Below are positions 16,747 to 24,265 of a stretch of DNA of 64,000 nt, in pieces. The position numbers and the translations under genes are program-made. The DNA is taken from positions 248,001 to 312,000 of the forward strand of contig JACJVW010000001.1 of the NCBI GenBank assembly GCA_020637435.1, read 5' to 3'. The stretch comes from Candidatus Woesearchaeota archaeon (lineage in GTDB: Archaea; Nanobdellota; Nanobdellia; Woesearchaeales; JACJVW01). Numbering within the stretch: position 1 is the stretch's first letter; each line of letters opens with the position of its first letter. The notes beneath the pieces are model-generated. The model was given only the letters and a program-made list of their open reading frames with translations, did no database searches and had not been told where the DNA came from.

Positions 16747-16893
16747 TCACACTTCTGCCTTAAAGAAGAAGTGCATCCTTCCATTGTATACATGGAAAAG
16801 CTCGTTCTGCTCAACGAACATATTGTAGTAGTGCACATCGACATTTTCTGGCGCTTTACTGATAGCGCGCTCAACTCGCTGAATTATTCGCAT
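16747..16893 (-). CDS. Unknown small protein, 48 aa
   Basis: A minus-strand frame from ATG at 16893 to TGA at 16747 gives a protein of balanced composition (starts MRIIQRVERA, ends FFFKAEV). GAGGTGA lies about 8 bases before the ATG, and a TATA box (CATATATAAAC) lies about 80 bases upstream. No family is known. It fills the only gap of over 300 bases between 16715 and 17033; the rest of that gap shows only AT-rich promoter-like sequence. The opposite-strand frame in the same place (16771-17016) has poor composition and no start signals. Confidence 0.5.
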   Translation of the reverse strand: MRIIQRVERAISKAPENVDVHYYNMFVEQNELFHVYNGRMHFFFKAEV

Positions 16894-17032
16894 CCTTATT
16901 CACCTCATATCAGATCCAGGAAGTCTGGAACCACTATATTCTCTGCTATGAGATATGTAGTTTATATATGCTGCATCCGCTTGTCCAGTGCTAACATTAT
17001 CATTTATAATGCCTAAAAGATTCTTCCCAGAT

Positions 17033-17503
17033 ATGCATAAACATTATTGGGCAGTTCTTGTCGCTGGTGCAGTCGGTTACATCGGCCTGCACCATATCCT
17101 AAGCCACAGAACAATCTCTGAGCACGAAGTCTCTATAGGAGGGGCAACCGCAGAAGTCGTACGACCTTTTCTTGGGCTGGATGGTAGTGTGACCCTTACA
17201 GCGCACGAGAAGATTACCAGTGAAAAAGGATTCAGATACATCTACCGTGACATACTCAGATGTGACTACGAAGAGATGGACATCACAAGGAACAAACATG
17301 GATCCTGGCGATTGACGAAGCTTGGCAAACCAAGTAGCATCGAAGCTGTCCAGGACATTGTCGTGTACAATGATCCGCACCCTAGGTTGACGTATCGTGA
17401 CTCCCCGATGCTTAAGAGAAAAGACGAATTCGGCGACCTTGCTTCCATCTGTGAAGACGCTATTGAAAAGGCCCTGGAAAGTCTAAATCGCAAGAACATG
17501 TAG
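17033..17503 (+). CDS. Membrane-anchored unknown protein
   Basis: One N-terminal hydrophobic segment (about residues 4-22, 'WAVLVAGAVGYIGLHHIL') is followed by about 130 soluble residues that are beta-rich and then charged, with no known domain. ATTTATAAT at 17003-17011 is 25 bases before the ATG at 17033, which makes this the likely leaderless start; the ATG at 17009 lies inside the TATA box. The tail probably sits outside or inside the membrane as a single-pass protein. Function unknown. Confidence 0.65.
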   Translation: MHKHYWAVLVAGAVGYIGLHHILSHRTISEHEVSIGGATAEVVRPFLGLDGSVTLTAHEKITSEKGFRYIYRDILRCDYEEMDITRNKHGSWRLTKLGKPSSIEAVQDIVVYNDPHPRLTYRDSPMLKRKDEFGDLASICEDAIEKALESLNRKNM

Positions 17504-17542
17504 CACAAGTTTTTTAGTCCAAATATTTTCTAAACTCATCTC

Positions 17543-17842
17543 ATGACCTTCGCTGAAGAATGCTATGCTCTGCTTACAAAAGTCCCAAAAGGCAGAGTCA
17601 CCACCTACAAAGATCTCGCGCAGGCGCTCGGCACTAAAGCATATCGCGCTGTAGGCACAGCCATGAACCGAAATCCATACGCTCCAAAAGTGCCCTGCCA
17701 CAGAGTCGTCAACAATGATGGAAGGCTCGGGGGATTCGCTCATGGACAGGAAAAAAAAGCATGCTTACTAAGAAAGGAAGGCGTGCAGATCAAAGAAGGA
17801 AAGATTGTCGGTCTGGAAAAGTTAAGATTCAGATTTGAATAG
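17543..17842 (+). CDS. ogt: O6-alkylguanine-DNA alkyltransferase (short, catalytic domain only)
   Basis: This is the DNA-binding and active-site domain of MGMT/Ogt. It has 'YALLTKVPKGRVTTYKDLAQALG', 'AYRAVGTAMNRNPYAPKVPCHRVV' with the alkyl-accepting Cys in PCHRV, and 'GGFAHGQEKKACLLRKEGV'. The N-terminal ribonuclease-like domain is missing, as in other short archaeal Ogt proteins, so 99 residues are expected. The intact PCHRV shows that it is a true suicide repair enzyme rather than an alkyltransferase-like protein, which has Trp in place of Cys. It overlaps the convergent FGase gene by 14 bases. Confidence 0.93.
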   Translation: MTFAEECYALLTKVPKGRVTTYKDLAQALGTKAYRAVGTAMNRNPYAPKVPCHRVVNNDGRLGGFAHGQEKKACLLRKEGVQIKEGKIVGLEKLRFRFE

Positions 17843-18560
17843 CAGTTAAAGCTTCTGCAAGTAGTTTGCGAAGAACTTCGGCACGCTCTTCATAGACCTT
17901 CTGGTGCCGTTCATCCATATACAGATGACGTCCAAATTCTATCTGAAGCGTCTGATAAAGACCTCTGCGGTAGTGTTGCGTCACAAAGCCTCCTGCATAA
18001 GGATCATTCATACGAACCTCAAAACCTGCTCCCATAAACACTTCTGCGATATCCCTCACAACTCCTGCTGAACAGCTTTTCCCATGAAGGTCACTCAGAC
18101 AGACATCAGGAAAACGGGGTTTCCTTTCCTCATCCTCCTCCCGGTTCCTTGTAAGCATCCAGTTGCCCGTATCATGGATATCAACCAGCAGGGCTTTCCC
18201 ACCTGGCAGCATTTTTTGAATAGCATCGTGGTACTTATCATAATACCCGCGCAAGAACTTTTCCTTCATCAGAATCTTCTCCTTCCAAACCTTGTTCCCA
18301 CAAAAATCCTTTTCCCTAAAAATATCCTCTGCGTTGCGGGCCCGGTTAGGATCCCCAATCGCTCTTGAAAACCAGCATATCAGCCTTTGCCCATCCGGCA
18401 CTTCATCAGGCATAAGGTGAGCCGTACCAAAATCCGAGAAATTCTTCAACAGCCGGTAATCATCCGCAACCATGTCATCCGTTAGATTGCTTTGCAATTC
18501 TTCCGGCACAAAATAACTGCCATGCGTGCACACCACAAACACATTACTTGGAAACCCCAT
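17829..18560 (-). CDS. N-formylglutamate amidohydrolase family protein
   Basis: The sequence has the family pattern: 'CTHGSYFVPEEL' at the start, 'FSRAIGDPNRARN', 'LLVDIHDTGNW' with metal-binding Asp/His, and 'NDPYAGGFVTQHY'. Known members hydrolyse N-formylglutamate in histidine breakdown, but no hut gene is near and the archaeal substrate is uncertain. The ATG at 18560 lies 27 bases after CTTTAAATAAG, so it is a leaderless single gene. Confidence 0.85.
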   Translation of the reverse strand: MGFPSNVFVVCTHGSYFVPEELQSNLTDDMVADDYRLLKNFSDFGTAHLMPDEVPDGQRLICWFSRAIGDPNRARNAEDIFREKDFCGNKVWKEKILMKEKFLRGYYDKYHDAIQKMLPGGKALLVDIHDTGNWMLTRNREEDEERKPRFPDVCLSDLHGKSCSAGVVRDIAEVFMGAGFEVRMNDPYAGGFVTQHYRRGLYQTLQIEFGRHLYMDERHQKVYEERAEVLRKLLAEALTAIQI

Positions 18561-18634
18561 GCCTTAAGGTTAGCCCTGTGCCTTTAAATAAGTTTCATTG
18601 TAAAGCAGTCTCCAAATCAGTTGCGTAGACCAAA

Positions 18635-19048
18635 TTATGCAGTCAAGTTTTTGGTGTATTTCCCAAATCTTCCAGGTTCATAGCCCATATGCTCCCAAAA
18701 AGAATCATTAATACTAATGGGTACAATAGAGGTTAAGCAGCCCATGCGCAAAGCAACTTGCTCGGACAATTCCAAAATCCGCCTTCCATATCCATATCCC
18801 TGCAACGTCTCATCCAATTTGTAGGAGTCAATTTCCATCGTGGAAATGCCTTGAAAAAGGTCCATTTTCATACGTGACCGACGCAGGGATAAATTTGAGC
18901 TGCCGTCAAACGAAATATAAATCTTGAACCAATCATGGTAGGGGTCAGTCACAGTGACTTGGCAGGGTACATCCAACCCAATAGTATCAATACCTCTAGT
19001 CAGTGCGTCTTTGACGATTAAAGTATCCCATGGCAATTCTAAATCCAT
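18635..19048 (-). CDS. GNAT-like acetyltransferase
   Basis: The C-terminal half has the acetyl-CoA-binding pattern 'LQGYGYGRRILELSEQVALRMGC' (a degenerate Q/RxxGxG/A loop) and the late 'SINDSFWEHMGYEP' motif, where GNAT enzymes have 'N..a..fYeklGF'. The N-terminal half is beta-rich. The acceptor substrate is unknown. The ATG at 19048 is 27 bases from the symmetric TATA box 19071-19078, which also serves the divergent gene at 19103. Confidence 0.75.
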   Translation of the reverse strand: MDLELPWDTLIVKDALTRGIDTIGLDVPCQVTVTDPYHDWFKIYISFDGSSNLSLRRSRMKMDLFQGISTMEIDSYKLDETLQGYGYGRRILELSEQVALRMGCLTSIVPISINDSFWEHMGYEPGRFGKYTKNLTA

Positions 19049-19070
19049 AGAATTTGAGAACCTGAACAAA

Positions 19071-19078
19071 TTTATAAA
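19071..19078. promoter_or_regulatory. Symmetric TATA box shared by two divergent leaderless genes
   Basis: TTTATAAA is its own reverse complement. Its centre lies 27 bases from the minus-strand ATG at 19048 and 28 bases from the plus-strand ATG at 19103, exactly the TATA-to-start distance seen across this window. One box therefore seems to drive both the GNAT-like and the phosphatase-like gene. Confidence 0.65.
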
Positions 19079-19102
19079 GCACAGGCCTTCCTCTTAAACA
19101 CA

Positions 19103-19570
19103 ATGTCAGGCAATAAGCACATTCTCTTCATATGCACGCAAAATGTCTTTCGCAGCATGAGCGCAGAATACCTTTTCAAGAAATACATTGAAGACCAGAA
19201 CATTTCTGGATTCACAGCAGACAGTGCGGGAACAGTTGCGTACGATTTTGAGTCCCCTTATACCCAAACCCTTAAACGTCTCAGGACCAAGGGCATTTCC
19301 ATCACCTATCACAAGAATAAACGGGTCAACCATCAACTGATTGAGCAGGCCGATGTCATCATCTGCATGAGCGAACACCACAGAACTACGCTAAAGAATC
19401 GCTACGATTGCACATGCGTGCTCTTCAATGAACTAGCGTACGGAAAAACACAGGACGTCTTTGACGACAATGAAACCGACTACAACAACCTGACCACCTT
19501 TATCTACCAGACCGTTGACGCCTTAGAAGCAGGCATACCCCACATAGTCAACAACCTTCAACAACAGTAA
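19103..19570 (+). CDS. Low-molecular-weight protein phosphatase-like protein (second paralogue)
   Basis: It is a homologue of the product at 13834. The P-loop 'ICTQNVFRSMSAE' holds the CX5R signature (C11 to R17), and 'ADSAGTVAYD' and 'ADVIICMSEHH' follow in the family order. The usual Gly in the P-loop is replaced by Gln/Asn. A possible acid residue lies in 'NETDYNNL' where DPY is expected. The start is supported by the symmetric TATA box 28 bases upstream. Substrate unknown. Confidence 0.82.
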   Translation: MSGNKHILFICTQNVFRSMSAEYLFKKYIEDQNISGFTADSAGTVAYDFESPYTQTLKRLRTKGISITYHKNKRVNHQLIEQADVIICMSEHHRTTLKNRYDCTCVLFNELAYGKTQDVFDDNETDYNNLTTFIYQTVDALEAGIPHIVNNLQQQ

Positions 19571-19672
19571 CATAGTTTTTCTTGTCGCACCTCAACGTAC
19601 AGCCAAGCATAATATACTACCTCATCCCAGGATTACCATAGATAGCCCAATTTACAGAATTTCTGGCAGATA

Positions 19673-19697
19673 GCCGAAAAGAGGGGGGATTTTCGGC
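19673..19697 (+). promoter_or_regulatory. Eight-base-pair hairpin with G-rich loop
   Basis: GCCGAAAA (19673-19680) pairs perfectly with TTTTCGGC (19690-19697) around a nine-base G-rich loop. It lies 22 bases before the small gene at 19719, in a 148-base spacer. It could be the leader element of that gene or a terminator for the gene before it; a T-run does not follow, so a leader role is more likely. Confidence 0.45.
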
Positions 19698-19718
19698 CAA
19701 CATTTTAAGGTGAGAACA

Positions 19719-19862
19719 ATGTACGAGATAGACGAGCTGATGAACGAGTGCCCGTTCCTCACCAGAGAGGAGCGCAAGGCAATTAGAAGGGACATTGAGC
19801 TTGACCGTGTGCATTACCTCGCAGCAATCGAGCGCGAAGAGATGCGCAAAGCCAAGGTCTAA
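19719..19862 (+). CDS. Unknown small protein, 47 aa
   Basis: ATG at 19719 follows AAGGTGAG by five bases and opens a 47-codon frame to TAA at 19860. The product starts MYEIDELMNE, is highly charged and predicted helical, with many Arg/Glu. No family is known. The strong ribosome-binding site and the codon pattern support it. Confidence 0.6.
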   Translation: MYEIDELMNECPFLTREERKAIRRDIELDRVHYLAAIEREEMRKAKV

Positions 19863-19883
19863 CACCGTTGTGGAAGCCTGTCC

Positions 19884-20015
19884 GTGCCTGCAAAGAGGAA
19901 GAAAAAGAATGCATGGTGGAGGCTACAGTTCAAATACAAAGTATATGGTTCTGGCAGTCCAAACAGGCCAAGGTGCGGTAATACCCTCGAAAAGTATTTA
20001 AAACACAATCCCTAG
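19884..20015 (+). CDS. Possible small basic protein, 43 aa (GTG start)
   Basis: A GTG at 19884 opens a 43-codon frame, very basic at the start (PAKRKKNAWWRL) and ending EKYLKHNP, with stop TAG at 20013. It follows the 47-aa gene by 21 bases. The start codon and ribosome-binding site are weak and other frames are also open here, so it is offered only as a possibility. Confidence 0.25.
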   Translation: MPAKRKKKNAWWRLQFKYKVYGSGSPNRPRCGNTLEKYLKHNP

Positions 20016-20025
20016 AGTCAATGCT

Positions 20026-20490
20026 GTGGAACTCGATATATCCAAATTAACACAGCACAAACCGATGTCTTACACTATTGGTTGTAGCGCACTCATTATA
20101 CCGGGTCTAACACTCATAGTTTCAGAGCGCTACCATGACTTCCTGACCATAGGCATAGAGAAAATTCTGCTGCTCAGCCTCATCCTTTCCCTGCCATTCT
20201 TTCTCATCTCACTCGTTGCCTATATCATACTTGGCATCAAGCAAAAAGATATACTTAGCCAGTTCCTGCAGGTCTCCATCAAGACCTACTTCACCTTCTT
20301 TTCGATGAAACTCATCAATATCATCTTCCTGCTCTTCAGCGGCATCACCCTGATGACCACCTACTACCACCTGCTTTACGTCTACGCCGCAGTCACCCTT
20401 ATCGTGACTCTGTACTGGCGACTGCTTAAAGACGAAGACCAGCCGCTCCAGATAGAAGAAATGTTGCGCAAGTCCATCAAAAAGAAATAG
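20026..20490 (+). CDS. Membrane protein with four predicted helices
   Basis: The product is 154 residues with hydrophobic segments at about 15-33, 42-68, 80-102 and 108-126, and a basic C-terminus (LRKSIKKK). No family is recognised. The start is a GTG at 20026, 27 bases after AGTATTTAAAAC; the ATG five bases earlier is out of frame and hits a stop. A GTG leaderless start also occurs for mscS at 63625, so the choice is consistent. Confidence 0.7.
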   Translation: MELDISKLTQHKPMSYTIGCSALIIPGLTLIVSERYHDFLTIGIEKILLLSLILSLPFFLISLVAYIILGIKQKDILSQFLQVSIKTYFTFFSMKLINIIFLLFSGITLMTTYYHLLYVYAAVTLIVTLYWRLLKDEDQPLQIEEMLRKSIKKK

Positions 20491-20527
20491 CATAACATTC
20501 AAATATCCCTACATTCTTTAACCTAAT

Positions 20528-20806
20528 ATGGCTGATGCAATCGATGAGCTCGTTGACAAATATGGAAGTCTCTTCAGACGTTCATTCTTCAGGAACATGC
20601 ACAGAAGAGGCTACGCCGATGAACTACGAGCACATATCAGCGATGTCCTGGAAGGCATACACGAACGCCATGCATCACCCTACAACTTCTCAACAGTCAT
20701 AGCGCCTACTTATTCTGGAGGAACACAGACTGCCTACCCCATCGACCGTCTTGCGAGCGAATATCTGAGCATCCGTGAGGGAATAGGAAACACTTATATC
20801 CAATGA
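20528..20806 (+). CDS. Unknown protein, 92 aa
   Basis: A small soluble protein, helical in the first half ('AIDELVDKYGSLFRRSFFRNMHRRGYADELRAHISDVLEGI'), then a turn-rich tail ending in GNTYIQ. No family is recognised. A TATA-like CAAATATCC lies 25 bases before the ATG. Confidence 0.65.
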   Translation: MADAIDELVDKYGSLFRRSFFRNMHRRGYADELRAHISDVLEGIHERHASPYNFSTVIAPTYSGGTQTAYPIDRLASEYLSIREGIGNTYIQ

Positions 20807-20826
20807 GCGTATAGCTCAACCTTACA

Positions 20827-21234
20827 ATGACAGGCATACTCATACTTATCGGAACAACCATACTGGTATTCATCATAGGCGCTATGTGGTACACACCACT
20901 GCTCTTTGGCAAGACCTGGATGAAACTCGTCGGCATCAAGCATAGAGATATGGAAAAAGCAAACATGAAAAACATGATGGGCCAGATGGTTACCGCGTTC
21001 ATCATGAACTTCATCATGGTGCTCGTCGTCTGGGTACTCGCTAAACTGCTTGAGCTCAACACTTTCCTCGATGGCATGACCCTAGGTCTCTTCCTTTGGG
21101 TTGGACTCATCATGACCACCATGATTAATCCGGTTCTCTGGGAGAAGAAACCGCTCAAGCTCTTCTTCATCAACGCCGGCATGTACCTCGTGACCATTCC
21201 ACTTGCCACAGGACTCGTAGCAGCATTATTTTAA
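20827..21234 (+). CDS. DUF1761 membrane protein
   Basis: Four membrane helices with the DUF1761 opening 'IIGAMWYTPLLFGKTWMKLVG', followed by 'MNFIMVLVVWVLAKLL' and 'GLFLWVGLIMTTMINPVLWEKKPLKLFFINAGMYL', which is the family arrangement. The function of DUF1761 proteins is unknown. It follows the 92-aa gene by 20 bases on the same strand. Confidence 0.82.
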   Translation: MTGILILIGTTILVFIIGAMWYTPLLFGKTWMKLVGIKHRDMEKANMKNMMGQMVTAFIMNFIMVLVVWVLAKLLELNTFLDGMTLGLFLWVGLIMTTMINPVLWEKKPLKLFFINAGMYLVTIPLATGLVAALF

Positions 21235-21261
21235 TACTATTATTTCTTTCCTGCATAACAA

Positions 21262-22071
21262 ATGAGAATTGCCTATCAGGGAATACCCGGAGCGCACAGC
21301 GAAGAAGCGGCAAAAGTCTTCCAAAAATCACTAGGAATTCCAGCGGAACTCGTACCAAAAGAAGACTTCCATGACCTTTTTGCCGCCGTCGGTACCGATG
21401 CTGATTATGCGGTGGTTCCCATAGAAAACTCAACTGCTGGCAGCGTAGTGGAATGCTACGACCTCTTCCAGGAATTCGATGTCCGCATTTGCCAGGAATA
21501 CCTGCACAAAGTAGAACATTGTCTGCTTGCAAAAACAGACCAAATGCCAAAAATAATCTATTCTCATCCCCAGGCACTCAAGCAATGCAAAAAATTTCTT
21601 CAGTCCCACAATATGAAAGGTGCCGAATTTATCGACACTGCCGCTGCTGCAAAGATGGTCAGCGAATCTTCTGACCCAAATGTGGGAGCGATAGCAAGCA
21701 AAGTCGCGGCTGAACACTACAATCTGCACATTCTTAAGGAAAACATCCAGGATAACTCTGACAACACCACAAGGTTCTTTCTTATTGGACCTCAGCAAGA
21801 CATTCTACCTGGCAAAAAGACAACCCTTCTCTTCATGACCAATGACGGACCAGGAGCACTTCATAAATGCCTTGGCGTTCTTGCCAATCACAACATTAAT
21901 CTCACAAAGATTGAATCACGACCCAAAAGAAAAAGTCATTTCGAATACTTATTCTATGTTGACCTGGCCGCAGATATTGAGACCCTGCGTCCCGCTCTTG
22001 AAGAGCTCAAACAACATACCACAGAGATACGCATCCTTGGTTCCTACGACGATGTTCATAGCGCACGTTGA
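21262..22071 (+). CDS. pheA: Prephenate dehydratase
   Basis: Monofunctional prephenate dehydratase of 269 residues that makes phenylpyruvate for Phe synthesis. The catalytic domain (about 1-180) has 'GIPGAHSEEAA', 'VVPIENSTAGSV' and 'QDNSDNTTRFF', with the catalytic Thr in the TTRF motif. An ACT regulatory domain follows (about 186-265) with 'GALHKCLGVLANHNINLTKIESRP', the site where Phe binds for feedback inhibition. No other aromatic-pathway gene is near. The last 20 bases overlap the start of dinB in another frame. Confidence 0.95.
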   Translation: MRIAYQGIPGAHSEEAAKVFQKSLGIPAELVPKEDFHDLFAAVGTDADYAVVPIENSTAGSVVECYDLFQEFDVRICQEYLHKVEHCLLAKTDQMPKIIYSHPQALKQCKKFLQSHNMKGAEFIDTAAAAKMVSESSDPNVGAIASKVAAEHYNLHILKENIQDNSDNTTRFFLIGPQQDILPGKKTTLLFMTNDGPGALHKCLGVLANHNINLTKIESRPKRKSHFEYLFYVDLAADIETLRPALEELKQHTTEIRILGSYDDVHSAR

Positions 22072-23095
22072 TATGGACTGCTTCTTCTGCGCCTGCGAAG
22101 AAAAACGCAATCCAAAACTCAAAGGAAAACCGGTCATCGTCGGTTCGACAGGGCAGAGGGGAGTTGTCAGCACATCCAATTATGAAGCTCGAAAATTCGA
22201 AGTCTTCTCAGCCACACCGATAAGCATCGCCCGCAAACGTTGCCCCGATGGCATCTATCTCCCAGTCGACTTCACCCTCTACAGAAAAGAGAGCATTTCC
22301 GTAATGATGGCATTACGCATGCTCGCAGACGATGTTTACCAGGTCTCAGTCGATGAAGCGTACCTAGACATTCGATCACTTGTCCAAGAAGTAGGTTCAC
22401 CAGAAAAGGCCGCCACTACAATCCAAGAAGCGGTAAAGGAACGTACCGGACTCTCATGCTCAGTAGGCATTTCCCCATGCAAAGTAGTCTCCAAAATAGC
22501 ATCCGATTTCAAGAAACCTGGAGGACTCACAGTAGTAGCAGACACCAAAGCATTTCTCGCTCCACTCCCTATCAAAAAATTCCCAGGCATCGGCAAAGTC
22601 TCTGTCGAGCACTATGAACACAATGGTATTCATACCATTGGCGACCTTGCAAAGAAAGACAGGTTCTGGGTCCTCGACCATTTTGGAAAACACGGGGTCT
22701 ACTATCATAAGATAGCCCGCGGCGAACAATACATCGGACTGCCTCAGCGCTCCAAAAGAAAATCGGTCAGCAAAGAACACACATTCCTCATTGACGAAGG
22801 AGATATCCAGGCAATAGAGAATAAGATAAGAGAGCTTTCAGCTATCGTCCACCAACATCTCCATGGAAAAGCATTCAAGACCGTATCCATCAAAGTACGT
22901 TACACCGGTTTCATCACACAATCAAGGGATTTCACCCTAAAAGCCCCACGTGATGACAAAGAAACCATAGAACGTACAGCGCTCAAACTCTTCAATGCTC
23001 TAGATATCACCAACAAGATTCGTTTGATTGGAGTAAAAACTTCTCAACTCATCCATGAACCATCCAGGCAGTTAACCCTGCAAAGATTTCGATGA
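22052..23095 (+). CDS. dinB: Y-family DNA polymerase (DinB/Dpo4 type)
   Basis: The start at 22052 gives the family N-terminus 'MFIAHVDMDCFF', with the first catalytic Asp (D7). 'STSNYEARKFEVFSATPISIARKRCPD' follows, and 'SVDEAYLDI' supplies D101-E102. The thumb has 'KFPGIGKVSVEHYEHNGIHTIGDL', and a little-finger domain fills the remainder, 347 residues in all. It carries out translesion synthesis past damaged bases. The longer upstream frame reads through pheA and is a shadow. The C-terminus ends 'QLTLQRFR' without a clear PCNA-binding QxxLxxFF box, although QLTLQRF is a partial match. Confidence 0.95.
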   Translation: MFIAHVDMDCFFCACEEKRNPKLKGKPVIVGSTGQRGVVSTSNYEARKFEVFSATPISIARKRCPDGIYLPVDFTLYRKESISVMMALRMLADDVYQVSVDEAYLDIRSLVQEVGSPEKAATTIQEAVKERTGLSCSVGISPCKVVSKIASDFKKPGGLTVVADTKAFLAPLPIKKFPGIGKVSVEHYEHNGIHTIGDLAKKDRFWVLDHFGKHGVYYHKIARGEQYIGLPQRSKRKSVSKEHTFLIDEGDIQAIENKIRELSAIVHQHLHGKAFKTVSIKVRYTGFITQSRDFTLKAPRDDKETIERTALKLFNALDITNKIRLIGVKTSQLIHEPSRQLTLQRFR

Positions 23096-23161
23096 AAAAT
23101 TTTCGTACAACTACGTGGAGAGAATGAACTTTAAAAATGGGAAATCATTACCCTTTTGCAG

Positions 23162-24265
23162 ATGCTACACACCCCACATGAACTGCACGATTTCGGTCAG
23201 GAGACCTACCTCAATATCGCACTTGCACAAAAAGAACGCCAGGACTTGGGACTCTCCGTACCCGATGCTTTTGAAACACATGTGCTCTACCAGCATGGCT
23301 ATAAAGCTGTAGGTTTCGCTCATACAAGAGGAAAGACTCCAGTTCTTGGCATCAATGCGGTTCAGTTTGCCCTAAGCGAAACAAAGAACGTCGAGACATT
23401 TTTCGCGATAGCCCAGAACCTGCTGCGCAGCAAAGACGAATACATGATTCTAAAGACACTAAGGAATCCGATTAAGACCCTGAGCTTATTTGAATGGTCC
23501 TTCCCCTATGTTGAAGAACTCAATAACTATGTGGAATACCAGAGCCTGCAGGGTGTCACCTATGAGGAGAAGAAAAATTTTCTCATAGAGACGGCAAGGC
23601 CTGCGCTGGAAGAGCTTGTCAACATCAAAAGTTTTGCCGTGCCGACTGTAGATATGCTTCGGGGCCTCCTGGACCATGTGGATTTTTTCGCTAGCCCCAT
23701 CTACCAGAGCTATCGCGCACATGAAGAGAACCTTGAGGACCTTGAATTCAGGCTTATTGACAAGACAGGCAATCTCAAATCAGAACGGTACGCAAAAGGC
23801 CAGATGGACATATTAAGATCATACGCAGAATTGACAGCCATAGCAGAGCTTCGTTCGCTCTATCTGGAATACATGGATGTTGAGAAAGTGCTTCCAGAAT
23901 TTACCTACACATTCATCCACGGGCCGTTCATAAAAGAAGCTGTGGCACGGATGACCCGTTCAGCGATAGGATCTTCCGAGATGAATAAAGCGACATATCA
24001 GGCATTGCAGAAAGAGATAGGCTTCCATGTAATCTCACCCCTGACGTATCATGCTCTAGCTGATGGAGAAGCAGACCATGGACTTGTACATAAGATGATC
24101 CACAGAGAGCTTCGAGCGTGGAAAGACTTCATGTTCAGCATATCAGGAACAGCTATGAACGCTATCGAGACGGCTTACCTTAGCGACCCTAGACGCTTAC
24201 AGTACGCGACCTATGCGTCATCATTCGAAGAGTTCTGCGACATATGCGCCTCACCCCTGCAGTAA
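23162..24265 (+). CDS. Unknown protein, 367 aa
   Basis: No family is recognised. It is soluble and mostly helical, with a His-rich segment near the end ('ALADGEADHGLVHKMIHREL'). A ThyX-like motif search gave no convincing match. The ATG at 23162 lies 27 bases after ACTTTAAAAATG. It overlaps the convergent pseG-like gene by 15 bases. The length and clean frame show that it is a real gene. Confidence 0.78.
   Translation: MLHTPHELHDFGQETYLNIALAQKERQDLGLSVPDAFETHVLYQHGYKAVGFAHTRGKTPVLGINAVQFALSETKNVETFFAIAQNLLRSKDEYMILKTLRNPIKTLSLFEWSFPYVEELNNYVEYQSLQGVTYEEKKNFLIETARPALEELVNIKSFAVPTVDMLRGLLDHVDFFASPIYQSYRAHEENLEDLEFRLIDKTGNLKSERYAKGQMDILRSYAELTAIAELRSLYLEYMDVEKVLPEFTYTFIHGPFIKEAVARMTRSAIGSSEMNKATYQALQKEIGFHVISPLTYHALADGEADHGLVHKMIHRELRAWKDFMFSISGTAMNAIETAYLSDPRRLQYATYASSFEEFCDICASPLQ

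Noticed and set aside
16771..17016. Plus-strand 81-codon frame in the spacer after the PEF-CTERM gene
   Set aside because: No promoter or ribosome-binding site, poor composition, and it is antisense to a better small gene at 16747-16893.
23162..24265. ThyX-like identity for the 367-aa protein
   Set aside because: Helical content and His/Arg patches suggested it, but the RHRxxS signature is not present.
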